Below are positions 1 to 9,406 of a DNA stretch of 64,000 nt, piece by piece (position 1 is the first letter of the stretch; every line of letters begins with the position of its first letter). A model generated the notes under the pieces. The model ran no database searches and was not told the origin of the DNA. It was given only the letters and a program-made list of their open reading frames with translations. The stretch comes from an uncultured Pseudomonas sp. (GTDB lineage: Bacteria; Pseudomonadota; Gammaproteobacteria; Pseudomonadales; Pseudomonadaceae), in contig NZ_CAJYVE010000024.1 in assembly GCF_913777995.1 (NCBI RefSeq), positions 124,001 to 188,000 of the forward strand, written 5' to 3'. The position numbers were made by a program, and so were the translations under genes.

Positions 1-1091
1 GTAAGCCCGCAGGCGTCCTTCAGGGCATTGGCGGCCAGGGTGGGGATATCAGCTTCCTGCACGCCGAGGCTGGCCAGTCCGGCCGGGATGCCGACGTTGG
101 CGGCCAGCTCGGCGATGGCCTGCACCGCTGCCTGGGCACCCGCCTCCGGTGACAGGCCACGGATATCGGCACCCATGGTGTGCGCCACGTCGGTAAGGCG
201 TGCGGCACTGACCGGCGCATTGAAGCGCTGCACATGCGGCAACAGCACCGCGTTGCACACCCCATGGGGCAAATCGTAGAAGCCGCCCAGCTGATGGGCC
301 ATGGCATGCACGTAGCCCAGCGAGGCATTGTTGAATGCCATGCCGGCCAGGAACTGCGCGTAGGCCATGTTCTCCCGCGCCTGCAGGTCGTCGCCATGGG
401 CCACCGCCTGCTGCAGATTGCCGGCGATCAGGGCGATGGCCTTGAGCGCACAGGCGTCGGTGATGGGCGTGGCGGCGGTGGACACATAGGCTTCGACGGC
501 ATGGGTCAGCGCATCCATGCCGGTGGCGGCGGTCAGCGCAGGCGGCATGCCAGCCATCATCTGCGGGTCGTTGACCGACAGGATGGGGGTGACATTTCGG
601 TCGATGATGGCCATTTTCACGTGCCGCGCTTCGTCGGTGATGATGCAGAAGCGCGTCATCTCGCTGGCGGTGCCGGCGGTGGTGTTGATCGCCATCAGCG
701 GCAGTTGCGGCCGGGTGGAACGGTCGACGCCTTCGTAGTCGCTGATGTGCCCGCCGTTGCTGGCACACAGCGCGATGCCCTTGGCGCAATCGTGAGGCGA
801 GCCGCCGCCCAGCGAGATGACGAAGTCGCACTGTTGCGCCTTGAGCAGGGCCAGGCCCTGCTCGACGTTGGCGATGGTCGGGTTGGGCCGCGCGCCGTCG
901 AAGATCACCGAGTCGATGCCCTGCTCCACCAGCAGGCCGGCGATGCAGCTCGCCACACCGGCCTTGGCCAGGCCGGCATCGGTGACGATCAGGGCCTTGC
1001 GCAGCCCGTATTTGCAGAGGCTTTCTATTGCCTGGTCGATACAGCCGCTACCGAGCATGTTCACCGCCGGGATGAAAAAGGTGCTGCTCAT
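1..1091 (-). CDS. Iron-containing alcohol dehydrogenase (3' end cut by window)
   Basis: Group III metal-dependent alcohol dehydrogenase, a cytosolic NAD(P)-dependent oxidoreductase of the YiaY/FucO kind. Reading from the ATG at 1091, 363 codons are present and the frame is still open at base 1, so only the last 20 or so residues are missing. The protein starts [16 protein letters not shown]. It has the nucleotide-binding [11 protein letters not shown] loop near residue 97, and the iron-ligand segments HAMAHQLGG and [11 protein letters not shown] near residues 267-285, as in this family. An AGGAG ribosome-binding site lies 6 bases before the ATG. It is divergent from the DMT transporter at 1303. 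The exact alcohol substrate cannot be read from the sequence. The family call is firm. Confidence 0.9.
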   Translation of the reverse strand, partial: MSSTFFIPAVNMLGSGCIDQAIESLCKYGLRKALIVTDAGLAKAGVASCIAGLLVEQGIDSVIFDGARPNPTIANVEQGLALLKAQQCDFVISLGGGSPHDCAKGIALCASNGGHISDYEGVDRSTRPQLPLMAINTTAGTASEMTRFCIITDEARHVKMAIIDRNVTPILSVNDPQMMAGMPPALTAATGMDALTHAVEAYVSTAATPITDACALKAIALIAGNLQQAVAHGDDLQARENMAYAQFLAGMAFNNASLGYVHAMAHQLGGFYDLPHGVCNAVLLPHVQRFNAPVSAARLTDVAHTMGADIRGLSPEAGAQAAVQAIAELAANVGIPAGLASLGVQEADIPTLAANALKDACGL

Positions 1092-1302
1092 ACGGGTTCT
1101 CCTGACTCGCCTGATTGGACAGGCCAACAGCTTCGGCCCTGGCCGCCGGGCGAGTATTGACCCAGCTCAACGATCGGCCGCACCACCGAACGCCGCCGAC
1201 CAACTGTACGGTTCATTCCTTGCCCAGCTGTGAAAGACGCCTGCGGCGGATCTATGGCTAGATGCTGGCTTCCCTGAACCAGACGACGATTCGGCACCCG
1301 CA

Positions 1303-2202
1303 ATGTCTTCCCGTGAAAATACCGGCATGGCTCTTGGCCTGCTGGGCGTGATCATCTTTAGCCTGACCCTGCCCATGACCCGCGTGGTGGTGCAGGAAAT
1401 CCACCCCCTGCTCAACGGCCTGGGCCGCGCCCTGGTGGCGGCCGTTCCGGCGGCGCTGCTGCTGGCCTGGCGCCGTGAGGCGTGGCCGAGCCGGGAACAG
1501 TTCAAGGGCCTGCTGTTGGTGGTGCTGGGGGTGATCGTCGGCTTTCCGGTGCTGTCGGCCTGGGCCATGCAGAGCCTGCCGGCGTCCCACGGCGCCCTGG
1601 TGAACGGCATCCAGCCGCTGTTCGTCGCGCTGTATGCCGCCTGGCTGTCACATGAGCGTCCGTCGCGGGCCTTCTGGGGCTGTGCGGCACTGGGCAGTGC
1701 CCTGGTGCTGGGTTATGCACTGTTCAATGGCGCCGGGAGCATTCAGGTCGGCGACCTGTGGATGCTCGGCGCGGTGGCGGTGGGTGGCCTGGGCTATGCC
1801 GAAGGCGGGCGCCTGGCGCGGCAGATGGGCGGCTGGCAGGTGATCTGCTGGGCGCTGGTGCTGGCATTTCCCCTGTTGCTCGGCCCGGTGGCCTGGCTGG
1901 CCAGCCAGCACCAGGGACCGGTCTCGCCGGGCACTTGGTGGGCATTCGGCTACGTCGCGCTGTTTTCCCAGTTCCTGGGCTTCTTCGCCTGGTACTCCGG
2001 GCTGGCCATGGGCGGAATCTCGCGGGTCAGCCAGATCCAGCTGCTGCAGATCTTCATCACCATTGCCCTGTCGGCACTGCTGTTCGGCGAACAGGTCGAG
2101 CCGCTGACCTGGCTGTTCGCCGCCGCCGTGGTCGGCACCGTGATGCTGGGTCGCAAGACCCGCGTCACGCCACCGCCAGCCGCGGCCACGCACCTCAGTT
2201 GA
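1303..2202 (+). CDS. DMT/EamA-family transporter
   Basis: Inner-membrane permease of the drug/metabolite transporter superfamily, 299 residues, the usual length for a 10-helix protein with two EamA halves. Hydrophobic segments run through the whole sequence, starting with MALGLLGVIIFSLTLPMTRV near residue 7. A short acidic/polar break separates the two halves around residue 150, and the second half repeats the motif that ends FGEQVEPLTW. These proteins usually export amino acids or other small metabolites, and the substrate is unknown here. Its last 8 bases overlap the convergent methyltransferase gene. It is monocistronic as far as can be seen. Confidence 0.85.
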   Translation: MSSRENTGMALGLLGVIIFSLTLPMTRVVVQEIHPLLNGLGRALVAAVPAALLLAWRREAWPSREQFKGLLLVVLGVIVGFPVLSAWAMQSLPASHGALVNGIQPLFVALYAAWLSHERPSRAFWGCAALGSALVLGYALFNGAGSIQVGDLWMLGAVAVGGLGYAEGGRLARQMGGWQVICWALVLAFPLLLGPVAWLASQHQGPVSPGTWWAFGYVALFSQFLGFFAWYSGLAMGGISRVSQIQLLQIFITIALSALLFGEQVEPLTWLFAAAVVGTVMLGRKTRVTPPPAAATHLS

Positions 2203-3415
2203 GCAGGCCGTCGGCGCGCAGCAGGCTTTCCAGGCACTGCTCGCGGATGGCGTAAAAGCGCTTCAGCTCTTCGATACGCGCCAGCAGCGGCGCGGGGTCG
2301 AAGGCACCGGCGCGCTTCACCGCAAGAATCATCTTGTTCTTGTTGGTGTGTTCCAGGGAGATGAACTCGAACACCTTGGTCTCGTAACCACAGGCCTCGA
2401 GCAGCAGCGCGCGCAGGCTGTCGGTGACCATCTCGGCCTGCTGGCCCAGGTGCAGGCCGTATTGCAGCATCGGTTGCAGCAGCACCGGGCTCTGGATCTG
2501 CTGGCGGATCTGCTTGTGGCAGCATGGCGAGCACATGATGATCTGCGCCCCGGAGCGAATGCCGGTATGAATCGCGTAGTCGGTGGCGATGTCGCAGGCA
2601 TGCAGGGCGATCATCACTTCCAGTTCGCTGGGCGCCACGCTGCGCACGTCACCGCAGCGAAACACCAGGCCTGGGTGCTCCAGACGCGCCGCTGCCGCGT
2701 TGCACAGGCTGACCATGTCTTCACGCAGCTCTACGCCGGTGACCTCGCCCTGGGCCTGCAGGGTGTTACGCAGGTAATCGTGGATGGCGAAGGTCAGGTA
2801 GCCCTTGCCCGAGCCGAAATCGGCGACCCGCACGGGCTTGTCCAGGCTGATCGGCGAGCTGGCCAGGGCGTGGGAGAACACCTCGATGAACTTGTTGATC
2901 TGCTTCCACTTGCGCGACATCGCCGGAATCAGCTCGTGCTGGCGGTTGGTCACGCCCAGGTCGACGAGAAACGGCCGGCTCAGGTCGAGGTAGCGCTTCT
3001 TTTCCCGGTCGTGCCCGGCCGGCCGCGCCTCGCGGGCCTGCTGTGGCGCACTGCTGGACAGGCTGGCCTTGCCCTTCTTGCTGAACTCCAGCTGCACCTC
3101 GTCGCTGAGCGACAGCAGGTGGGCATTGCGAAAGGCGCCCGGCAGCAGTTGACCAATCAGCGCCACGGCCTCGGCCAGCGGGTGGTTCTTGGTGATGTCG
3201 CGGGTCTTGTAGCGATAGACGAACGACAGGCAGGGCTGGCCCTTGAGGGTCACCGGCGTGATGAGGATGCGCTGCAGGTCGGGTTCAACCCCCACATGCC
3301 GGGCCAGAACCAGCTTGACCAGGGCGTTCTGCGCCAGGCACTCGTCCAGCAGGGTGAAGAAGCGGGCACGCTGATCCGCAGCTACAGGGGCTGCGGTATC
3401 GGGGGAAACTGACAT
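2195..3415 (-). CDS. SAM-dependent methyltransferase, Methyltransf_32-like
   Basis: Cytosolic S-adenosylmethionine-dependent methyltransferase of about 406 residues. The SAM-binding loop ADFGSGKGYL is at residues 198-207. It is followed by the LHACDIATD segment (271-279) and a cysteine/histidine cluster CSPCCHKQ (295-302), the signature of the Methyltransf_32 group, some of whose members modify RNA. The N-terminal 150 residues are a separate domain with no motif I recognise. I chose ATG 3415, which has GAGG 8 bases upstream, over a GTG at 3436 that adds 7 residues. It is convergent with the DMT gene, with an 8-base overlap. The methylated substrate is unknown. Confidence 0.8.
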   Translation of the reverse strand: MSVSPDTAAPVAADQRARFFTLLDECLAQNALVKLVLARHVGVEPDLQRILITPVTLKGQPCLSFVYRYKTRDITKNHPLAEAVALIGQLLPGAFRNAHLLSLSDEVQLEFSKKGKASLSSSAPQQAREARPAGHDREKKRYLDLSRPFLVDLGVTNRQHELIPAMSRKWKQINKFIEVFSHALASSPISLDKPVRVADFGSGKGYLTFAIHDYLRNTLQAQGEVTGVELREDMVSLCNAAAARLEHPGLVFRCGDVRSVAPSELEVMIALHACDIATDYAIHTGIRSGAQIIMCSPCCHKQIRQQIQSPVLLQPMLQYGLHLGQQAEMVTDSLRALLLEACGYETKVFEFISLEHTNKNKMILAVKRAGAFDPAPLLARIEELKRFYAIREQCLESLLRADGLLN

Positions 3416-3531
3416 GGGAAACGCCTCGGCCGTCACACGGGTGCAGGAAATCGAGGGCGCATTTTACGCGCAGGGAGGGCAAAACGGCTAACGCCAGGGC
3501 ACCGCGCGTCCGGCGCCCAGGCAACACGCGC

Positions 3532-4149
3532 TCAGCTCAGCACCACCAGACGGTTGGACAACTCGCTGTGGCCACGCGTGGCCGGCAGGTGATAGGCCAG
3601 CAGTTCGTCGCAGGCACGCAGACAGCCGAGGAAGCCATTGAGGTTCTGGCCGTTGCGCATCTGCTGGGTGAAGACATCGACCATGGCTTTCCAGGTTTCG
3701 TCACTCAAACGGCTGGAAATGCCGTAGTCGACGAGAATCTCGACATAGCGCTCAGCCTCGCAGACAAACAGCAGGATGCCGGTGCCGCCGCTGGCCGTGT
3801 GCAGGTTCTGCTCGAAGAACTGCCGACGCGCCAGGTTGCCCGCCCGCCAGCGCCGTACCGAAGATGGTACCAGGCGCGCCGTGACCCGCGGAATGCGACA
3901 CACCAAGGCGATGCCGACAAAGGTGACCAACTGGGCCAACAGCAACTGGTTGGCGCTCAGCCAGCCCGTGCAGTAGTTGAACAGCCCTGGCCCCAGCAGC
4001 GCCATGGCCCCGGCCCAGACCAGCGGTACATAGGCGTAGTCGTCGGCCCGTGCAGCCAGCACCGCCACCAGCTCGGCGTCGGTACGCTGTTCGATATGGG
4101 CAATCGCTTCGGCGACCTGCCGCTGTTCATCCTCGCTGAGTAAAGCCAT
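3532..4149 (-). CDS. TPM-domain membrane protein (second of pair)
   Basis: Membrane protein of 205 residues with a TPM (TLP18.3/Psb32/MOLO-1) domain. Two hydrophobic segments near residues 40-90 (ending in LVTFVGIALVCRI) are followed by the soluble half. That half contains GGTGILLFVCEAERYVEILVDYGI-type text, which resembles the strand pattern of TPM domains. The start ATG 4149 has GAGGG 5 bases upstream; an in-frame ATG at 4170 is less well placed. It lies 23 bases after the other TPM gene, and the two probably form one operon. TPM proteins are often encoded beside LemA, but no lemA is visible here. The function is unknown; the family has been linked to membrane or photosystem repair in other organisms. 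Confidence 0.8.
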   Translation of the reverse strand: MALLSEDEQRQVAEAIAHIEQRTDAELVAVLAARADDYAYVPLVWAGAMALLGPGLFNYCTGWLSANQLLLAQLVTFVGIALVCRIPRVTARLVPSSVRRWRAGNLARRQFFEQNLHTASGGTGILLFVCEAERYVEILVDYGISSRLSDETWKAMVDVFTQQMRNGQNLNGFLGCLRACDELLAYHLPATRGHSELSNRLVVLS

Positions 4150-4172
4150 GCATCCCTCGTCCAGATTCACTT

Positions 4173-4907
4173 CTACCAGTTGCCGCAGGCGCCGCCGCCA
4201 CCGAATCCACGGCCATTGCCGCCCAGATTGCGGCTGCCCGACGGGTCGTGTCTGACCCCGGCACTGCTGCCCTTAAGGCGCATGCGACGGCCCAGGTTGG
4301 TCATCGCGCAGGTGGCCATGCCCAGCACCGCGAGGCCCAGCCCCAGCAGCAGCGGCCAGGGCACCCGGTTGACCGGCGTTGCATAGCCGCTGTCGTCCAG
4401 CAGCTCTGGCTCGTCCGGCACATGCCCGCCCAAGGCGATGACCATCGCCCGGGCGCCCTGCTCGATGCCGGCCGCGAAGTTGCCTTCGTGGAACTGCGGC
4501 GCAATGAGCATATTGATGATCACCGAGGCCTGTGCGTCACCGAGGCGGTCCTGCAGACCGCTGCCGACTTCGAGGCGAACCTTGCGGTTGTCACGCGAGA
4601 CCACCAGCAGGGCGCCGTTGTTCTTGCCCTTCTGGCCTACACCCCAGGCCTTGGCCAGGCGCGCGGCGTAATCCTCGATGGAAGTGCCCTGCAGGTCGAC
4701 CAGGGTCACCACCACCAGTTGCTCGCCGGTGGCCTGCTCATGCTCCTGGAACAGCCTCGACAGCCGCGCGGTGGTGGGAATGTCGAGCATCTGCGCCGCA
4801 TCGACCACCTGGCCAGTCATAGGCGGAAACAAAAGAGCCGGTTCTTCGGCGCGCACACCCTGGCTGCCCAGGCACCACAACAGCACCAGCCCGATGAACC
4901 GCTTCAC
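4173..4907 (-). CDS. TPM-domain protein with signal peptide and Gly-rich tail
   Basis: Exported or membrane-anchored TPM-domain protein of 244 residues. I place the start at GTG 4907, preceded by AGGTGA 4 bases upstream; a longer frame to 5063 has no recognisable extra domain. The first 20 residues (VKRFIGLVLLWCLGSQGVRA) form a cleavable signal peptide. The TPM domain covers about residues 30-170, with the NNGALLVVSRDNRKVRLEVG motif. One transmembrane helix (PLLLGLGLAVLGMATCAM) follows, then a glycine-rich end (GNGRGFGGGGACGNW), all typical of this family. It is the first gene of a two-gene unit with the TPM gene at 3532-4149. The molecular role is not known. Confidence 0.82.
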   Translation of the reverse strand: MKRFIGLVLLWCLGSQGVRAEEPALLFPPMTGQVVDAAQMLDIPTTARLSRLFQEHEQATGEQLVVVTLVDLQGTSIEDYAARLAKAWGVGQKGKNNGALLVVSRDNRKVRLEVGSGLQDRLGDAQASVIINMLIAPQFHEGNFAAGIEQGARAMVIALGGHVPDEPELLDDSGYATPVNRVPWPLLLGLGLAVLGMATCAMTNLGRRMRLKGSSAGVRHDPSGSRNLGGNGRGFGGGGACGNW

Positions 4908-5261
4908 GGCTTCACCTGCCCGACGCCCCGGGCCGCAAGCCCCAGGCGCCGCAGCGGCGGCGTGAAAGACCGGCCCGGACCGTGATCGCAACCCCGTGCA
5001 TGCATCCTCAAAACTCTCCTCTGGTACTGTATGGCCGCCTATGGAACCCCCGGCCTTAGCCAAAAGGCAAGATCCCCGGCATAATCCGGCGCCAACGCCG
5101 GAGTATCGGACGAAAACGCCCGAATGCGCCAGGCATGCGGCAGACGCGCAACGGGCGGCTACCCTGTGCTCTGTCCGAACAATAACGCCAAAGGTTCAAA
5201 TTCCCTATCTGGCAGCCGGTATTGGACGTACATCGTCGGCAAACGCCTTGAGAAATCATTC
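4908..5261. other. Divergent intergenic region between TPM genes and bglX
   Basis: About 350 bases between two divergently transcribed units, so promoters for both must lie here. No convincing gene is visible; the open frames are short and unlike known proteins. It contains a perfect inverted repeat at 5085-5102 with 7-bp arms (TCCGGCG/CGCCGGA) around a 4-base loop, a possible regulator site. I cannot assign clear -35/-10 boxes. Confidence 0.4.
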
Positions 5262-7565
5262 ATGAATAAGTTGTGCTTAGTAGGTCTGCTGGTCGGTCTG
5301 GCCAGTCAAACGACGCTGGCAGCCACCGCCACCAGCGCTCCGCAGCAAACCCCTCTGCAAACCAAGAATGCCTTCATCGACAAGCTGATGAAGCAGATGA
5401 CCCTGGACGAAAAGATCGGCCAGTTGCGCCTCATCAGCATCAGCCGGGAAATGCCGCAACCGAAGATTCTCGAGGAAATCGCCGCCGGCCGTATCGGCAG
5501 CACCTTCAACTCCATCACCCGCGCCGAGAACCGCCCGCTGCAGGAAGCCGCGGTCGCCAAGAGCCGGCTGAAGATCCCGATGTTCTTCGCCTATGACGTG
5601 GTCCACGGCCATCGCACCATCTTCCCGATCAGCCTGGGCCTGGCGGCCAGCTGGGACATGGACGCCATCGCCCTGAGCGGGCGCATCTCGGCCAAGGAAG
5701 CGGCGGCCGACGGCATCGACATGACCTTCGCGCCGATGGTCGACATTTCCCGCGACCCGCGCTGGGGCCGCAGTTCGGAAGGTTTTGGCGAAGACACCTA
5801 CCTGGTCTCGCGCATCTCCGAAGTCATGGTGCGTGCCTTCCAGGCGCAGAGCCCGGCCGAGAAGACCAGCCTGATGGCAGCGGTCAAGCACTTCGCCCTG
5901 TATGGCGCGGTGGAAGGCGGCCGCGACTACAACAGCGTGGACATGAGCCCGACGCGCATGTACCAGGACTACCTGCCGCCCTACCGCGCAGGTCTGGATG
6001 CCGGTGCCGGCGGCGTGATGGTCGCGCTGAACTCGATCAACGGCGTGCCCGCCTCGGCCAACACCTGGCTGATGCACGACCTGCTGCGCAAGGAGTGGGG
6101 CTTCAAGGGCGTGACCATCAGCGACCATGGCGCCATCGGCGAGCTGATCAAGCACGGCGTGGCCAAGGACGAGCGCGAAGCCGCCAAGCTGGCGATCAAG
6201 GCTGGCGTCGACCTGAGCATGAACGACGAAGCGTATGGCGAACACCTGCCGGAGCTGGTCAAGAGCGGCGAAGTGTCGATGAAGGAAATCGACAACGCCG
6301 TACGTGAAGTGCTGGGCGCCAAGTGGGACATGGGCCTGTTCGCCGACCCGTACCGGCGCATCGGGGTGGCCGCCGAAGATCCGGCCGACACCTACTCCGA
6401 CGACCGCCTGCACCGCGCCGAAGCCCGTGACGTGGCGCGCAAGACCCTGGTACTGCTGAAGAACCAGAACGACACCCTGCCGCTGAAGAAGCAAGGCACC
6501 ATCGCCGTGATCGGCGGCCTGGCACAGAGCAAGCTGGACATGCTCGGCAGCTGGTCGGCTGCCGGCCGACCGAACCAGTCGGTCACCCTCTACGAAGGCT
6601 TGACCAACGCCCTCGGCGACCAGGCCAAGCTGCTGTATGCCCGCGGCGCCAACGTCAGCGACAAGGAAAACGTGCTCACCTACCTCAACTTCATCGAGAA
6701 GGAAGTGGAGGTCGACCCACGCCCGGCCCAGGAAATGATCGACGAAGCGGTGAAGACCGCCGAGCAGGCCGACGTGGTGGTGGCCGTGGTCGGCGAGTCG
6801 CGTGGCATGTCTCATGAATCGGCGAGCCGCAGCAGCCTGGACATTCCCGGCCGCCAGCGCGACCTGATCAAGGCCCTCAAGGCCACCGGCAAGCCTCTGG
6901 TGCTGGTGCTGATGAACGGCCGTCCGCTGGCCCTGGGTGACGAACTGCAGGAAGCCGACGCGGTGCTGGAAACCTGGTTCCCGGGCACCGAAGGCGGTAA
7001 TGCCGTCGCTGACGTGCTGTTCGGTGACTACAACCCGTCCGGCAAGCTGCCGATGACCTTCCCGCGCTCGATTGGCCAGCTGCCGCAGTACTACGCGCAC
7101 ATGAACACCGGCCGTCCCTATACCCCCGGCAAGCCTGGCAACTACACCTCGCAGTATTTCGAAGAGCCGGTGCAGGGTCCTCTGTTCCCCTTCGGCTATG
7201 GCCTGAGCTACACCCACTTCGATGTCTCGGACATCAAGCTGTCCAGTGACAAGCTCGAACGCAAGGGTAAGCTGAGCGCCAGCGTGACCGTGAAGAATAC
7301 CGGCAAGGTCGCCGGTGCCACCGTGGTGCAGTTGTACCTGCATGACGTGGCCGCCTCGGTGAGCCAGCCGGTGAAGACCCTCAAGGGCTTCCAGAAGGTC
7401 GACCTGCAGCCCGGCCAGGAGCAGGTAGTGACCTTCACCCTGACCGAGAACGACCTGAAGTTCTATAACCAGGCGCTCAAGCACGTGGCCGAGGCCGGCG
7501 AGTTCCAAGTGATGATCGGCCTGGATTCGGCTGACGTCAAAGAAGCCCGCTTCAACCTGCTTTAA
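5262..7565 (+). CDS. bglX: Periplasmic beta-glucosidase BglX (GH3)
   Basis: Glycoside hydrolase family 3 beta-glucosidase of 767 residues, close to the 765 of E. coli BglX. It removes beta-linked glucose from the non-reducing ends of oligosaccharides or glycosides in the periplasm. A signal peptide (MNKLCLVGLLVGLASQTTLA) covers residues 1-20. The GH3 N-terminal barrel contains the catalytic nucleophile region TISDHGAIGE, with Asp288. The GH3 C-terminal alpha/beta domain follows, then a fibronectin-III-like domain at the end (about residues 660-767). I chose ATG 5262 because the signal peptide starts there; the frame stays open 46 codons further upstream. It is followed after 74 bases by dctB on the same strand. 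Confidence 0.93.
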   Translation: MNKLCLVGLLVGLASQTTLAATATSAPQQTPLQTKNAFIDKLMKQMTLDEKIGQLRLISISREMPQPKILEEIAAGRIGSTFNSITRAENRPLQEAAVAKSRLKIPMFFAYDVVHGHRTIFPISLGLAASWDMDAIALSGRISAKEAAADGIDMTFAPMVDISRDPRWGRSSEGFGEDTYLVSRISEVMVRAFQAQSPAEKTSLMAAVKHFALYGAVEGGRDYNSVDMSPTRMYQDYLPPYRAGLDAGAGGVMVALNSINGVPASANTWLMHDLLRKEWGFKGVTISDHGAIGELIKHGVAKDEREAAKLAIKAGVDLSMNDEAYGEHLPELVKSGEVSMKEIDNAVREVLGAKWDMGLFADPYRRIGVAAEDPADTYSDDRLHRAEARDVARKTLVLLKNQNDTLPLKKQGTIAVIGGLAQSKLDMLGSWSAAGRPNQSVTLYEGLTNALGDQAKLLYARGANVSDKENVLTYLNFIEKEVEVDPRPAQEMIDEAVKTAEQADVVVAVVGESRGMSHESASRSSLDIPGRQRDLIKALKATGKPLVLVLMNGRPLALGDELQEADAVLETWFPGTEGGNAVADVLFGDYNPSGKLPMTFPRSIGQLPQYYAHMNTGRPYTPGKPGNYTSQYFEEPVQGPLFPFGYGLSYTHFDVSDIKLSSDKLERKGKLSASVTVKNTGKVAGATVVQLYLHDVAASVSQPVKTLKGFQKVDLQPGQEQVVTFTLTENDLKFYNQALKHVAEAGEFQVMIGLDSADVKEARFNLL

Positions 7566-7578
7566 CAGGCTCGGCGGC

Positions 7579-7609
7579 GCCCCGGCGGACTCGCAAGCGC
7601 CGCCGGGGC
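7579..7609 (+). terminator. GC-rich hairpin between bglX and dctB
   Basis: Perfect 10-bp stem (GCCCCGGCGG/CCGCCGGGGC) with an 11-base loop, 14 bases after the bglX stop. There is no U-tract, so it may be a weak or processing hairpin rather than a true intrinsic terminator. Confidence 0.4.
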
Positions 7610-7639
7610 CCGCCAACGAATTCCCGGAGCCACGCGTCC

Positions 7640-9406
7640 ATGACTTTCACGCAACGTACCTGGCGTCTGTTCGTGTATGTCCTGCTCATCGTGGCCGGTG
7701 CAGCGCTGTGCGCCGGCCTGGCCATGTACCAGGCCCAGCAGCATGTGCTCAAGGAAGAAGCCCGGCGCGCCAGCCTGCAGCTGTCGCTGTATGCCAACAC
7801 CCTGCATACCCTGATCGAACGTTACCGCGCCCTGCCAGCGGTACTGGCCCTGGACAATGAGATTCGCGAGGCGCTGCGCGGCCCGCTGACAGCCGAGAAC
7901 CAGGCGCAGCTCAACCTCAAGCTCGAACGCATCAATACGGCAGCCCACTCCTCGACCCTGGAGCTGCTGGACCACAACGGCCTGGCCATCGGCGCCAGCA
8001 ACTGGCGCAGCCCGCAGAGCTACGTGGGCAACAACTATGGCTTCCGGCCTTACTTTTCGCAGGCCCGCGCCACAGGCGAGGGTCGTTTCTATGCAGTGGG
8101 CGTGACCACCGGTATTCCCGGCTACTTTCTGTCCAGTGCGGTGCTGGACGACGACGGCGAGTTTCTCGGTGCCATGGTGGTGAAACTGGAGTTTCCCAGC
8201 CTGGAACGCGAATGGGCCCAGCTCGGCACCGATCTGCTGATGGTCAGCGACAGCAAGGGCGTGGCGTTCCTGGCCAGCCATCCGGCCTGGCGCTACCGCG
8301 AACTGGTGCCCATTTCGATGGAAGATCGCGCCGAACTGCTCAGCACCCGGCAGTACGACAAGAAGCCGCTGTCGCCTCTGCGCAGCCGAATCCTGCAAAG
8401 CTTCGGCGCCAATAGCCATTTCACCCGCGTGGACGCCCCCGAAGGCAGCACCGACTACCTGTGGCAATCGCTGGAACTGGCCGACGAACACTGGACCCTG
8501 CACCTGCTGCGCAAGCCCGAATCGGTGAACGAAGACGTGCGCACCGCCGGCCTGGCAGCGGCCGGCATCTGGCTGACACTGGTGTTTCTCGGCCTGTTCC
8601 TGTCGCAACGCTGGCGCCTGGCACGCTTGCGTGAGCGCAGCCGCGACGAGCTGGAACGGCTGGTCCAGGAGCGCACCCGTGACCTGCGTACCGCCCAGGA
8701 AGGCCTGGTGCAGTCGACCAAGCTGGCGGCGCTGGGGCAGATGTCCGCCGCCCTGGCCCACGAAATCAACCAGCCGCTCACCGCCCAGCGCATGCAGCTG
8801 GCGACCTTGCGCCTGCTGCTCGACCAGGGGCGGATCGTCGATGCGGGCAAGATCCTTGCCCAGCTGGACCAGCAACTGACCCGCATGGCGGCCCTCACCG
8901 GACACCTCAAGACCTTCGCCCGCAAGAGCCCGGACGGCCTGCGCGAACGCCTCGACCTCGCCAACGTGGTGGACCAGGCCCTGCTGCTGCTCGACACCCG
9001 GCTGCGCGAAGAACAGGTCGAATGCGTGCTGCACCTGGCGCGCCCGGCATGGGTGCGCGGCGACGCGATTCGCCTGGAACAGGTACTCATCAACCTGCTG
9101 CACAACGCCCTGGACGCCATGCGTGGCCAACCGCACAAGCGCCTGGAAGTGCGCATCGAGGCGCAGGGCGAGCAGTGGCAGCTGAGTGTCGCCGACAACG
9201 GCAGCGGCATCGCCAACGAACACCTGGGCAGCCTGTTCGATCCCTTTTTCACCACCAAGCCGGTGGGTGAAGGCCTGGGCCTGGGGCTGGCGGTGTCCTA
9301 TGCGATCATCCACAGCCTGGGCGGCCAACTGAGCGCGCGCAACGGCGAGCAAGGCGCCGTGTTCAGTTTCAGCCTCGACAATGACTTTCTGGAGCAAGCA
9401 CCGTGA
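7640..9406 (+). CDS. dctB: C4-dicarboxylate-type sensor histidine kinase
   Basis: Inner-membrane sensor kinase of 588 residues. A transmembrane helix near residues 10-30 is followed by a periplasmic double-PAS (Cache) ligand-binding region of about 270 residues, with FRPYFSQARATGEGRFYAVG, the usual DctB/Cache signature. A second helix lies near 300-320, then a coiled coil. The HisKA box ALAHEINQPL has the phosphorylated His374, and the HATPase domain has N, G1 (DNGSGI) and G2 (GLGLGLAVS) boxes at the C-terminus. It overlaps dctD by 4 bases. In this family the kinase senses dicarboxylates and phosphorylates the sigma-54 activator encoded next. The actual ligand here is inferred from family and context only. 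Confidence 0.88.
   Translation: MTFTQRTWRLFVYVLLIVAGAALCAGLAMYQAQQHVLKEEARRASLQLSLYANTLHTLIERYRALPAVLALDNEIREALRGPLTAENQAQLNLKLERINTAAHSSTLELLDHNGLAIGASNWRSPQSYVGNNYGFRPYFSQARATGEGRFYAVGVTTGIPGYFLSSAVLDDDGEFLGAMVVKLEFPSLEREWAQLGTDLLMVSDSKGVAFLASHPAWRYRELVPISMEDRAELLSTRQYDKKPLSPLRSRILQSFGANSHFTRVDAPEGSTDYLWQSLELADEHWTLHLLRKPESVNEDVRTAGLAAAGIWLTLVFLGLFLSQRWRLARLRERSRDELERLVQERTRDLRTAQEGLVQSTKLAALGQMSAALAHEINQPLTAQRMQLATLRLLLDQGRIVDAGKILAQLDQQLTRMAALTGHLKTFARKSPDGLRERLDLANVVDQALLLLDTRLREEQVECVLHLARPAWVRGDAIRLEQVLINLLHNALDAMRGQPHKRLEVRIEAQGEQWQLSVADNGSGIANEHLGSLFDPFFTTKPVGEGLGLGLAVSYAIIHSLGGQLSARNGEQGAVFSFSLDNDFLEQAP

Noticed and set aside
180..1160. Long + strand frame opposite the alcohol dehydrogenase
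   Set aside because: The - strand frame has the conserved nucleotide and iron motifs; the + frame has none.
5277..7616. Very long antisense open frame opposite bglX (about 779 codons)
   Set aside because: High GC content keeps the opposite strand open; the text has no known domain and bglX on the + strand is a full-length GH3 enzyme.
7562..9397. Antisense frame opposite dctB
   Set aside because: No domain, and dctB is complete with all kinase boxes.
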